From Symbiodinium natans (Eukaryota; Sar; Dinophyceae; Suessiales; Symbiodiniaceae): a DNA stretch of 64,000 nt. Positions 44,274-54,065 of the stretch are shown piece by piece. The position numbers and the translations under genes were made by a program. The notes under the pieces were generated by a model. The model did no database searches, was not told the origin of the DNA, and worked only from the letters and a program-made list of their open reading frames with translations. How positions within the stretch are numbered: the stretch's first letter is position 1; each line of letters begins with the position of its first letter. Location: assembly GCA_905221605.1 (NCBI GenBank), contig CAJNDS010002693.1, positions 148,282-212,281 of the forward strand. The letters run 5' to 3'.

Positions 44274-44896
44274 CTGAACTCATGCTGAGGGTTTAGGGTT
44301 TGGGGTTTAGGGTTTAGGGTTTAGGGTTTCGGGTTTAGGGCTTAGGGTTTAGGGTTTAAGGTTTAAGGTTTAAGGTTTAGGGTTTGGGCTTAGGGGTTTA
44401 GGGTTTAACGACCCTTATAGGGAAAGCCCTGCCAGACACAAGACGAAGGCCCAATCGAATGCTAGGGCCTCTCTCAATGAAAGTCCCTCTCGAAGGGCAT
44501 CCCCAAATAGAAGGCACCACGTGAGGGCTAATTTACCCGTAAACCCTGTAAACCCTCGACCCCGAACTTTAAAAACCCTAAACCCTAAACCCCGAACCCT
44601 GAACCGCGAACCCTCTAAACCCCAAACCCCAAAACCGTCAAACCCCTGAAAACCCTAAAACCCTGAAACCCGTAAAACCCCTAAACCCTCTAAACTCTAA
44701 ACCCTAGAACCTCAAACGCATCCTACTTTAACATGCAACTATGTTCCCTTTTGGGGTTACCATGATAAGGCGGCCCCTAGTATTTAGGGTACCCCAAAAA
44801 GGGTTTAGGGCTTAGGGCTTAGGGCTTTGGGCTTAGGGTTTAGGCTTACCACGTGGATTTAAAATCACCAGAATTTTTGGGGTTCCTTAAACCCAG
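44274..44896. repeat. TTTAGGG, CCCTAAA and CTTAGGG arrays
   Basis: TTTAGGG 44288-44405; C-type 44580-44710; CTTAGGG 44800-44850. Confidence 0.85.
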
Positions 44897-44966
44897 GCGC
44901 CAACTGATGGATGACCACGCGGCCCCGTCGACTCAAATCTCCGGCACGCTGGGCTTCCTCAGGAGG
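44897..44966 (+). CDS. Small exon, unknown protein
   Basis: Acceptor AACCCAG|G and donor AGGAGG|GTGTCA bound one base plus 23 codons (RQLMDDHAAPSTQISGTLGF). The acceptor AG lies within a CCCTAAA-like unit (AAACCCAG). Opposite strand to the nearby exostosin gene. Confidence 0.45.
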
Positions 44967-45299
44967 GTGTCAGGTTGAAAGGTTTAGGGTTTAGGTTTAG
45001 GGTTTAGGGTTTAGGGTTTAGGGTGTAGGGTGTAGGGCGTAGGGCTTAGGCTTTAAACTGCGGGTTGTTCAGGATTTAAGGGTGATAGTTGAGGGCGTAA
45101 CCTTGAGAGCTGAGAGTTTAGAGTTTCATGTTTGGGGCTTCGTGTCAGAGGGTCTATGGGTTCCACTTCAGATTTGGGATGTAGGCTATGGGTCTTATTA
45201 GGGTTCGGTTGTTAGGGGGATCAGGGTTCCCATTAGGGTATGATGCTCTCTTCCAGCACAAGAGCTGCCTGGTGGTGAGTCACAAGGTACTTATTCATC
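44967..45299 (+). repeat. TTTAGGG array and unassigned DNA
   Basis: 44980-45060 TTTAGGG/TGTAGGG; the remainder may hold further exostosin coding sequence on the minus strand, not resolved. Confidence 0.6.
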
Positions 45300-45649
45300 A
45301 GAACAGTGACGTTGGGCTCAGAAGACCCGATGTTGCGTGCCGAGTGTCAGGATACGCCTCGTCAAACTCAAGCAGGTGGATCACTAGTGCACGGCGCAGC
45401 GTGCTTGTTGGCGAAACTGCCAACCAGAACAGAATCGAGTCAGCCGTCTCTGTTCGTGGCAGCGGGAGTTGTGCAAAAACATCTGCAACCGCGCTGGGGG
45501 ATACCAGCTGACCGGGCAAACCTCCCCATGCTGCTCCATGGGAGATTAAGAGATGCTGCGCTTGAAGCTGCAGGGGAATGCTATGCAGGTCTGCAGTTGC
45601 GAGGAAAAGATGGCGATGACGCGTGGCTGGAGAATAGTGCGCCAACAAC
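45300..45649 (-). CDS. Exostosin-family glycosyltransferase (GT47), C-terminal exon
   Basis: Acceptor CCCTAAACAG|G; the exon starts in the phase left by the previous exon (FRLL...). Sequence HRHLFLATADLHSIPLQLQA then LVSPSAVADVFAQLP and LAVSPTSTLRRALV fits the GT47 C-terminal part, where the nucleotide sugar binds. The 3' boundary is uncertain; the frame stays open to 45298. Confidence 0.62.
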
Positions 45650-45800
45650 CTGTTTAGGGTTTAGGGTTTAGGGTTTAGGGTTTAGGGTTTAGGGTTTAGG
45701 GTTTAGGGTTTAGGGTTTAGGGTTTAGGGTTTGTGACACAGAGACATGCAAGAATTTCATGGAGTTGTGCCTGAGCGATATCGAAAAACTGCCAAGCAAC
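45650..45800 (-). other. Exostosin intron containing a telomere-like array
   Basis: GT-AG intron of 151 bp. CAGGTTG is present at both splice junctions. About 67 bp of unique DNA is followed by about 80 bp of (CCCTAAA)n on the sense strand, directly abutting the ACAG acceptor. Confidence 0.65.
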
Positions 45801-45940
45801 CTGAACAGATCCTTCGTGTGCTCGTTCCACCTCGTGGGACATCGGAACTGGTGACCGCCGAGGAAGCAGTCTAATCCTGCCAGGTAAGGCACGACGAAGA
45901 TATCCGCCTCCTCTGCCCTCTCCGTGACCTGCTGAACCAC
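45801..45940 (-). CDS. Exostosin-family glycosyltransferase, internal exon
   Basis: Acceptor TTTAG|GTGG is the last TTTAGGG unit of the adjacent array; donor TTCAG|GTTGC. 46 codons plus two bases: VVQQVTERAEEADIFVVPYL then DCFLGGHQFRCP. EADIFVVPYL is the GT47 motif in which sequence acidic-x-A-D-x-F-x-V-P recurs. The splice to 45649 restores frame exactly. Confidence 0.68.
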
Positions 45941-46756
45941 CTAAACCCTAAACCCTAAACCCTAAACAAGCGAACCCAAAAACACAGGTTTGCCACTGAT
46001 TCAGGATTGGACAAAGATCCGTAAAGGGTCATCTTGAGTGTAGAGCTCCCTGATGACTCCTACAAACTGCCCAAAAAGAGCAGGTTTGGGTATGGACTCT
46101 TCTTTAAACTTAGGGACTTCAGCCCAGAAGCGGGCCATGAATTCCGAAAAACATCGAAAAACCGAACCCCATCACACAAAGCCCCTCAACACAAAAACCC
46201 CCAAACCCTAAACCCTTAACCGGTTTAGGACTCGGGGTGTGTCATGCGAGGGCACGCGCGCGACAGTTTGAAGTGGCCCGCGCCATGCAATCGCGTCGTT
46301 TGTCAACCCGCCCCTGCCACCACACTCTACTCTATTATTGGTCTGTTGGGGTATGGGGTTTCCTGTATTGATCTTCTTCCATGCGCCGGCGCTTGTCTCT
46401 TGTGTTAGAGCTGCATTTGAGAATAACCTTCGTCATCCTTACGGAAGCAGTTGGCCCATGAAGGAGGTCTGACAGAAGAACTCGACTGTCACTTTCGTCA
46501 CTTCTGTCTCACTTGGGCCACAGCACCCCGCACTCCCAGGGAAGAGACATTCGCACCCGGCCTTGGGAGCCTTCAGACCCCATCACTTCCAGATCAAATG
46601 GGGCAGGCTTTGGAGCCATGCTCTAGCCACGCTGAAGATGGTCTCTGAAGTCGGCCAAGTGCTTGGGGGGTCTTTTCGCTCGACGGATGCGACCCCTCAC
46701 TTATTCTGGGGTTTAGGATTGCAGGCCACCTGCACTCTTCGATGAACAAGCAGCAA
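45941..46756. other. Exostosin intron region; arrays and unassigned DNA
   Basis: Telomere-like patches at 45941-45967 and 46195-46220. At least one exostosin exon is expected between 47758 and 45940 but is not resolved. Confidence 0.45.
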
Positions 46757-46970
46757 TGCTTTTGGCATGGCTTGCATAAGAGCCAAATGCATCTTCCGCG
46801 AAAAGCACCACATTTTTGGCTTGGCTTGCCTCAGCCAAACAAAGAACACATGTTGTTTGCTTGGCCAAGCCGAATGCATTCCGACAACGGCTTAGTTTGC
46901 CTGAACCAACTTCTATTTGGCATAGAAACAGTGCATGTGCCTTGGTTTGCCTAAGCCAAATGCATGTCTC
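46757..46970. repeat. Palindromic TTTGGC...GCCAAA tandem repeat
   Basis: About four to five diverged units, each a short foldback (for example TTTGGCTTGGCTTGCCTCAGCCAAA at 46815-46839; GCCAAATGCAT recurs at 46782 and 46955). It lies in the presumed exostosin intron. Confidence 0.7.
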
Positions 46971-47757
46971 TATGACAAGCAATCGGAGAAAGACGATGAA
47001 AAGTTGCAAAAACCGTGAGTCCCGATCCCCCCAACCCCACCCTAAACCTAAATAAACCCTAAACCTTAAACCCTCCCGAACAAAGTCGAGACTGAAACCG
47101 GTGTTCAGGCTTTGGGGCCAACACCCGGACTCTGCAACGCGAAACCGTCGCCTGCGGGCAGGTAAGGCCCGCCAGGAACTTCCTTGGGTAGAAAATGTGC
47201 AGTTCTCTAATCTAGGGTCTCTTCTTGAAGGACAGTTACCCTAAACCCGAAACCCTGAATCCTAAACCCTGAGCCTCTTATAAGACTCTGTAACTACCCA
47301 CCTTGCCAGATTTTTCTTGGTTTCCCTAAAGTGTAGGTTTAGGGACTATGGGGTTTAGGGTCTAGGGTTTAAGGGTTTAGGGTTGCTCCGAGAGGGTTTT
47401 GGGGCACGGCCCACCGACTTGGTAAGGATTAGAGTACAGCAGAGTAGCATAGGGCATATGCTAAACCTTGAATATCAGGCTCCGTACCTCTACCCTAAAC
47501 CCTAAACCCCAAACGCTCTAAACCCCAAACCCTAAACCCTAAGCCCTTTTTTAGTCTGCAAGGTTCCGCAGCAAGATGACTTCGGCCCCTCTTTGCCTCG
47601 CCGCACTGAAGCGAAAGGCCCACCTGGGAAGGGGGGCGGAGGGGGGGGGGAGGGCGGGGGGGGAGGGGGCTTTGGGTGGAAGGGCTTGTGTGTAGGAGCC
47701 AGCGTTTGAGGAGCTTGAGGTTGGGAAGAAAAACTAGGCACCCAAGTCGCAAACTAC
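46971..47757. repeat. Intron with telomere-like patches
   Basis: C-type 47040-47075, 47240-47275 and 47490-47550; G-type 47340-47390; poly-G 47636-47670. Confidence 0.7.
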
Positions 47758-47895
47758 CTGCAAGTATACAAATGCGACTCGACGTCGTGTTGCTTCTGAG
47801 CCACTGATCCTCATCACAAGCCGACCGCATGAAGTCACAGCTGCTGCCCATCTCCTGCGCTTGCCTCTCAAGCTCGTCCTTGGCAAGAAGAGACC
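47758..47895 (-). CDS. Exostosin gene, probable second exon
   Basis: Donor CTTGCAG|GTAGTT is strong. The frame reads LLAKDELERQAQEMGSSCDF then MRSACDEDQWLRSNTTSSRI. Position and strand fit between the N-terminal and core exons. The start is approximate. Confidence 0.48.
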
Positions 47896-48027
47896 GTAAA
47901 CCCCAACCCCTGAACCCCAAAGCTTACGCTCATGAACCTGTCTTAAAGGAGACCGATACCTAGTAACCCCTATATATGTGGTTTAGGGAGCATTCCTCGA
48001 GTAGGGAGTATAGGGCTCTCTCGAAAC

Positions 48028-48194
48028 TGCAAGCAGGATGCATAAAGATCGATGTTGAAAGCGGGAGGTAGTGTGTAGATGAACAGCTTCAAGTCCCGGA
48101 AATCTTCGCAGCGCGCTTCTGGAAGATCTGAAACCAGGCGGTGCAGCGAGCGCGCGCATGGCACACACGCAGTCAGCAACAGCGCTCTGAACAT
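48028..48194 (-). CDS. Exostosin gene, first exon with signal sequence
   Basis: ATG at 48194-48192 starts MFRALLLTACVPCARSL, a probable signal peptide or anchor, then LKLFIYTLPPAFNIDLYASC, the typical exostosin N-terminal motif (K-x-F-x-Y-x-L-P-P-x-F-N). The protein would act in the Golgi lumen on glycan chains. The donor is near 48027 (GCA|GTTTCG). Confidence 0.65.
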
Positions 48195-49220
48195 TAGGGT
48201 CAAGGGTTCAAAGGACCGTCGGTGATTTGGAGCGGCTTGCTCCAAATGATGTGGTTCTTCAGTCCCTCAATCATCTTCATGTTAGCAGTTCTCGACAGTG
48301 CGGTCATGTGATAGAAGACATGTCCGGTTCAATGCCAAGAACTGCCCGACTCGCAACATCGGGGCCTATTGCGTTGGGTAGTTTATGTTGTAAGGTCCTG
48401 GGACGACAATGGACAACTCGAGCCGCAGATTCCAGCATGAGTTTAGAGCTTAAGCCCACGGGTTTAGGGGCTTCACTCCTGCATAATCGAGTCGATAGAG
48501 CTCGGGGTTCAGGGTTTAGGGTTTCGGGTTTTAGCGTTTAGGGCTTTGAGAAATCTACGGCTCTAGTCCCGTGCAGCAATCTTTGAAGGGCTGGGGGCTT
48601 GAGGCTTCGACACGTGGTCTTACCGGGAAAGAGGTGTATGGCCATCCGAAGGCTTGGGCCTTCACGGCGATTGGCTTCAACCCTATAAGACCGACATGTC
48701 AAGATCCCCTCCAACAAAGAGGAAACCCATGAAAAGGTTTACTTCCTTGCAACGAGGGTTTAGTATTTCGGGCTTGGGCCTCAGAGCCGAAAGATGTTTA
48801 AGGTTTATTCAGGGTTTAGGGTTTAGGGTTTAGGGTCGAGGGTTTCAGGGTCGAGGGTTTCAGGGCTTGGGGATCTGGAATCGGGGGGGGGGGGGGGGGG
48901 GGGGTTTCTAGCTAGATTTTGGGGCTTTGGGTTTGAAGGGTTGTGGCTTCAAAAGTTGCTGTCTCCAAGGCGCACTCACTGCAACTTCCCCCCCCGAAAC
49001 CTGAGACCGAAGGTCGAGTAGGGTTCGCGGCTTCCGCCTTTCCCTAAACGCGAAGCCCTAAACCCGCGTAGGGCTTCTGGGGCCCAGGAGCCTGATCATC
49101 CTTAAACCCTAAACCCTAAACCCTAAACCCTCAACCCTAAACCCTAAACCCTAAACCCTCAACCCTAAACCCTAATTCGGATCTGCCGGCCCTTCGGAGA
49201 AGCAGCGGTTCCTCGTACAG
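48195..49220. other. Upstream of exostosin; repeats
   Basis: 48510-48545 and 48800-48870 TTTAGGG/TCGAGGG; poly-G 48884-48904; CCCTAAA/CCCTCAA 49105-49178. A possible plus-strand frame at 48227-48541 is not supported. No promoter motif recognised. Confidence 0.6.
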
Positions 49221-49272
49221 GCGACCGCGTCGCGACCAGCCGACGCCTGGAAGAACTTACTGCTCAGGGCCT
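49221..49272 (+). CDS. Small exon, unknown protein
   Basis: Acceptor CGTACAG|G and consensus donor GCCT|GTGAGT bound 17 codons plus one base (ATASRPADAWKNLLLRA). The coding frame is also open upstream to about 49183 (GPSEKQRFLVQ), so the exon may start earlier. Confidence 0.48.
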
Positions 49273-50208
49273 GTGAGTCTGAGACTTCAGAGTTGGGGTT
49301 TCCAGGCACCCCAAACCCTAAAGCCACCCTAAACCCTAAACCCTAAACCCAGAACCCTGAACCCTGAACCCTGAACCCGAAGGCACAAACCCTAGACCGT
49401 GAAGGTGTGAGGGGTTGGTGGTGGGGTTGTTGGGTGTTCGGGTCCAGTTTTTACCTAAGATACTTCTGTAAGTTCTACAAGAATAATGTGGGCTTCTGGT
49501 CGGGGGTGGGGAACGGTGAGACGTGACACTACGTTTCCAGGTGGGGTTTAGTGGGGTTTTTGGGGTTTAGGGCTTGGAGTCGACCGGGAGCCTCGTGAGC
49601 AAAGCCATTTCAGGCAGAAGCACCGATTTCTGTCGGGTGCGAAAACCGCATCAGCGCGACATGTGTGTGTCCTCTTGCCTTTCATGTCAATGAACACTAA
49701 TCACATAACGTGATACAAATATGCTGAAATGACAATCAAAACAATAACAGTCCTACAAAAGTATAGAAATCAAAACTGTGAAACAATGTAACGATGCTCC
49801 AGTACGAAAGAAAGCATACTAAAACAAAACACTAAGAGAATCAAACATGAAAGCATACGTAAACCAAAAAGAATGATAACAGATGTTGTGATCAGATCAT
49901 ACACAACCCTAAACCCTAAACCCTAAACCCTAAACCATTAAACCCAAAAAAAACTATACCCAAACCCCAAACAAGAACCCTAAACCCAAAGAAACCCTTA
50001 ACCCCAAACCCCAAACAAAAACCCATGAACCCTATGATATGGGCATTTCCCAAAATAGGGGTACCCCTTTATCCCCCAAAGTAGAATCCCTTAAAGGAAC
50101 CCCCAAAAAGTACATACCCCTATTTTCGTAAACCCCCAAATCCTGCATCGCCTAAACCCTAGACCCTACACCCTAAACCCTAACCCTAAACCCGGAAGCC
50201 CGGAGCAG
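49273..50208. repeat. CCCTAAA arrays and AT-rich DNA
   Basis: C-type at 49325-49380, 49906-49990 and 50145-50195; 49680-49900 AT-rich without gene. Confidence 0.75.
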
Positions 50209-50266
50209 CCTTGGAGCATCCTCGGAACACGGCATCACCTGCAGAGGTTTGCTCGGCAGATTTCTG
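50209..50266 (+). CDS. Small exon between inverted arrays
   Basis: Acceptor GGAGCAG|C and donor TTCTG|GTGGGT bound 19 codons plus one base (PWSILGTRHHLQRFARQIS). CCCTAAA left, TTTAGGG right, the latter starting within the donor. Confidence 0.45.
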
Positions 50267-50381
50267 GTGGGTTTAGGGTTTAGGGTTTAGGGTTTAGAGT
50301 TTAGGGGTTTCAACATCTTGGCTGGAGACGACGCAGCGGAATGAGATCGGGTTGGTCTTCGAAAGGCGCTGTGTTGCAATG

Positions 50382-50561
50382 GTGCTTGGAGGTTCATGGT
50401 ACTTAGGGTTTATGGTTTAGGGTTTAGGGTTTAGGGTTTGTAACCCAATTATAACTGTACTTATAACCCAATGATCACCCTACTAAGGTACTTAAGGGGC
50501 TTTTATGTGGGTTTTCACCACACTTATCATGGGTTACCAAGTACCCTGAACCTCCAAGTGC
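50382..50561. mobile_element. MITE-like foldback element with TTTAGGG insert
   Basis: Terminal inverted repeats of 23 bp (left GTGCTTGGAGGTTCATGGTA.., right end the complement of GCACTTGGAGGTTCAGGGTA..) with three to four mismatches. The interior carries (TTTAGGG)n near the left end and ATAACTGTACTTATAACCCA, a block shared with 54010-54031. No coding capacity, about 180 bp. Confidence 0.68.
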
Positions 50562-52079
50562 GCGGCTCCTTTCTGACAGAGACTCACGCATGCACCCAGA
50601 GCCTACCGATCCCATGCATGTGCCCGGTGAGAAAAAATCCGGTTTGTGGGTTTAGGGTTAGGGTTGTGGGTTTAGGGTCAAAGGCAACAAGCACAACCTG
50701 ATCCGCTGCCTCCGATGCTGCACTAGTGCTCCCGGGACTGGAGCACACTCGGCAGGTCCAGGGACCTGAGACAGAGCGTCTGCCGTTGCAGGTCTGCAAG
50801 GGTTGCTAGTCTGTATACACCCTGAACCCTAAGCCTAAAATTGCCCAGCGCAGACCTGATTCATGTCCTTGCAGAAGAGCCTTGGTAGCATGCCCTCATG
50901 CATCGACTCTACTTGCTCCGATCATTGTTGTAGCGATCATCACCATCGTCGTCATCATCATCATCATCATTATCATTGCCATCACCATGGCACGGGCGAA
51001 ACTGACAGCGCGCCTTGTGTTTCAGAAACCTCCGAAACCCCTCTCCGGTATGTTGCATGAAGCGGCAAGCTCAGTGTAGTCGTTCTGGGCATGTTACCAT
51101 CCTTTTGCAATCTGCTGTATAAAGACGCAAAAGGCACCCCATGCGCACGCACCCAACTAGTTCGCAAAGTCGTCGTTCAAAATGCCCTGACGAGCATCCT
51201 CCCCGCATACCCTCCTACCCTAACAGCCTCATATCCTAATACCCCCAATACCCCTAGTACCTTCAACGCCGTAATACCCCCCTGATACCCCGAGAAAGTT
51301 TGGGCAGGAGGCCGTGTCTTTTGCATGCACAATGGGATCATTTACGCTCATGCGAGGGATCCTTCCTCCACAAAGCAAAGAAAGGCACCATCTGCGACGT
51401 CCTGCAGCATCTTCATGGCACATGCACACAAGGGCGGTTGAATCTGGGGAGGTGTCTACCGCACATGTTGTCTCCCCCCTGCCCTTCATGTGAAATTTCT
51501 GTTGCCACCCACTCCATTCAGGACCGAAGCAGTGCAGCCACTTGCGCACAGCTCGAAGGCCCAGACAAAAAGAATCGATCATGCGTTGCGTTGAAGATGG
51601 CTTTCTGACGATGCTATGGCAACATGAAGCCGGGGCAAGCTCCGGATCTCTTGGTGTGACATGTAATGTCGGTCTTCGGCTCCTTTGGCCGTTGCACTCC
51701 CCGTCCCAGGTCCTCTCGTCTTTCGGCTCCAGCCCCCCCCCTTCACCGCCAGATTACCCCCCATCTGCAGTTGAGGCAATGCTCAGAAACAGTTCCAGCC
51801 TTCGGTTTTGCCCCACTTCTGTCCCCATGTCTGCCCACCAGTCATGTGTGTCTCATAGCCACTCGTGTGCGAGTTTGCCATGAGCAAGCATGTGTTCTCA
51901 CTGAGGTGGCGACTTATTGACCGGGAAGGGCCCGTGGCATGATTTCCGCGACCACCAGCTCCAGAAATCTCCAAGTAGAAGCTCAAAGCTTGTCCCACTG
52001 AAGCTGAAACCAGGACACTTTGGCTTCTTGGGAAGCCCCAGGTATAAAGAGCAGCACTATCAACCCCGGGAGCAGTGAA
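50562..52079. other. Unassigned region
   Basis: Contains a (CAT)n tract at 50940-50990 and a minus frame at 51229-51582 without recognised domains. The 3' end of the downstream methyltransferase gene may lie at 51950-52079. Confidence 0.35.
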
Positions 52080-52538
52080 TCACTGCTGGGCGCGTGGGCA
52101 GTCATGTGCACCGCACTGAAAGCAGAGGAGAGCCTCTCTGAGCCAAGGCCAGCGCGGAACGCCCACGAGGAGAACCGGCGCTCCACAGGCTGCGCACCAG
52201 TTAGCCAGGGGCGTGCACTGCACTTCCTGCCAGACAAGGTCGGTTCCGACGATCAAGTCAAAGGTGCGAAGGCAGGAATCTGCGCACGCCTCACGGTAGT
52301 CCAATGTCCGTACTTCGGCAGAACCCCCTTTCAACTCCAGAGACCTCCGGTTCCTGTCGACGTTCCTCTGCAGCAATGGGGCAGCTGCTGGCAGGTCGCT
52401 CAGCACAACCCTCGCGCCGCACAGGCCCGCAGCCAGGCCCGCAACGCCCGTGCCGCTGCCCAGCTCGAGCACGCGGCGGCCCGAGAAGTCGGCCACGCTG
52501 GCCAGCTCCTGCGCGAGCTCCAGGCCCGCCTTCCACAC
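52080..52538 (-). CDS. METTL21-type lysine methyltransferase, catalytic exon
   Basis: Acceptor GTGCAG|G, phase 0; 152 codons to a stop at 52082-52080. VWKAGLELAQELA precedes SAM-binding motif I (RRVLELGSGTGVAGLAAGLC), then the acidic loop ARVVLSDLP and FDLIVGTDLVWQ, the Methyltransf_16 order. Family members methylate lysines on elongation factors or chaperones; the substrate is unknown. The usual C-terminal strands seem short, so a final exon may be missing or the stop may lie in retained intron. Confidence 0.7.
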   Translation of the reverse strand: MWKAGLELAQELASVADFSGRRVLELGSGTGVAGLAAGLCGARVVLSDLPAAAPLLQRNVDRNRRSLELKGGSAEVRTLDYREACADSCLRTFDLIVGTDLVWQEVQCTPLANWCAACGAPVLLVGVPRWPWLREALLCFQCGAHDCPRAQQ

Positions 52539-52659
52539 CTGCACCATTGTTTGGGTACTACTTAAATTTAAAACATGATCATTTTTGTTCCTTCTTGGGT
52601 TGAAGATGGTTTAAGTGTTCATCAAGATGTAGAATGATTTTCAACAATGGCCCAGGCAC

Positions 52660-52901
52660 AGCTCCCCCGGTGTAGAGGCTGCCAGCGTCCTTCACGCTCT
52701 CGGGCCAGACTTCCAGCGACAGGGAGCCGACTCCCCTCACCTGCACACACTCCAACCTGGCGGCCTCCACCTGGGCAAGTAGATCCCCGGCTTCCTCGGA
52801 GAGCTCGGGCCTCAGCTGCATCGCCACAGCGGCCGCTTTGGCCGCCACCTCAGAAGTCACGCAGGTCACGCAGGTCACGCAATCTGAGCTCAATTCGGGC
52901 T
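52660..52901 (-). CDS. METTL21-type methyltransferase, preceding exon
   Basis: Acceptor GCCTGCAG|A; donor GGAGCT|GTGCC at 52659. The frame ends LSLEVWPESVKDAGSLYTGGA and splices in phase 0 to VWKAGLEL, giving the family's N-terminal beta-hairpin and G-x-x-W motif. DNA near its start repeats GTGACCTGC (VTCVTCVT). Confidence 0.62.
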
Positions 52902-52969
52902 CTGCAGGCGAGGTTGTGTGATGTTATGTGGCCACCTGGACCAAAAAAACTAACCTAAACCGCCTACAC

Positions 52970-53109
52970 CGCCATCCCTGGGGCACCTCCGACTTGCCAG
53001 CCGCCAGCCGCTGCCGCGCAAGGCGAAGCCAGGCGTCTGCCCACTCGGGCTCTGCCGGAGGCTGTGCGGGATCAACCTGGGCAGCTTCGGCCTCCCAGAT
53101 GCCCACCAT
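52970..53109 (-). CDS. Methyltransferase gene, probable first exon
   Basis: ATG at 53109-53107 begins MVGIWEAEAAQVDPAQPPAE then WADAWLRLARQRLAAGKSE. Donor choices are GAG|GTGCCC (phase 0, fits the next exon if its acceptor is CAGAG|CCC) or GGCG|GTGTAG (phase mismatch). The link is plausible, not proven. Confidence 0.42.
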
Positions 53110-53520
53110 GATGCTCGTAAGAACGAAGGAACTCTGCGACCGTGTGCACTTATAAGGTGCCATACTGTGCAGGCATGAGAGTCCTAGTCCTGGGCCAGTC
53201 TGTAGACGGGCACCTCACTGTGGATTTGGGTCGGCTGGAGTCGGCAGTGTGGATGCGTTTCAAGCGGTCATGCGTCAGCTGCCGTCAGTGCGTCAGAAGT
53301 TGTGAGCACCCTGAGCCAAAACAAAAACCAAGCGGCATATGCTGGCACAACGCAAAACAAGGCAGTATCGTCTCCTCCGAACACGGGCATTGTCCTTCAC
53401 CGCAGGTCATAAACAACCTTGTCTTACCGGTCAGCAGAACATGACTCTGCGCCACTTAAATTTAAAGAGATCCAAACATAGACAAGCTGTCACTGTCAAG
53501 TAGCGAGCGGGGCTGGGAGC
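53110..53520. other. Upstream region, no supported gene
   Basis: Unique sequence upstream of the methyltransferase; no promoter motif recognised. Confidence 0.4.
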
Positions 53521-53840
53521 AGCATATGGCAATTCTCTTCTTAATGAATGCATTTGTAAACGAAATTAGTGCACGAAATGCATGAACTTAATGAACGCGT
53601 GATCGCTTCTTTGTTCATTTCATTCACGCGATCACCATTAATATAATAAGGGCGCTATAATACTATTAAATTACGAGGAAACGCCCACTTCGTTCTCTCA
53701 TTCATTGCGTTCGCTTGTTCATGAATTCACTTCGCTCTCTGGTTTCGTTCATAATATTACTACGGGCTTCACGCTTCATTGCATTGCACTGTAAGCCCTT
53801 GTAATATTATTCTCTTCACTCTATATTATTATCCTATCCG
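53521..53840. other. Second mitochondria-like AT-rich fragment with hairpins
   Basis: AT-rich DNA resembling 28.4-29.0 kb in style: GTGATCGC (53599-53606) pairs with GCGATCAC (53628-53635); GGGCG (53650-53654) with CGCCC (53692-53696); TAATATTACTACGGGCTT (53752-53769) with AAGCCCTTGTAATATTA (53793-53809). Repeated TTCATTCA/ATGAACG elements. No gene recognised. Confidence 0.52.
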
Positions 53841-53978
53841 GGTGAATGGTCAATTGAGGTGGAACGGCGGACACGAGGACAGGATGACACGGTAAGACAA
53901 GGGTGTGAACGGTTAGACCAAGATAGGCGCACGAGTCGTTTCCAACGACCAAGGCTGGGGCTCCCAAAAATGGGGGTT

Positions 53979-54065
53979 ACGTGGAGGTTCAGGGTACTTA
54001 GTAACTCAATGGTAACTGTACTTATAACCCACATTTAAGCCCCTTAAGTACCCTAGCCTCCACGT
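53979..54065. mobile_element. Compact MITE-like foldback element
   Basis: 87 bp with 21-22 bp terminal inverted repeats (ACGTGGAGGTTCAGGGTACT / complement ACGTGGAGGCTAGGGTACTT). The interior GGTAACTGTACTTATAACCC is shared with the 50382-50561 element. Confidence 0.72.
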
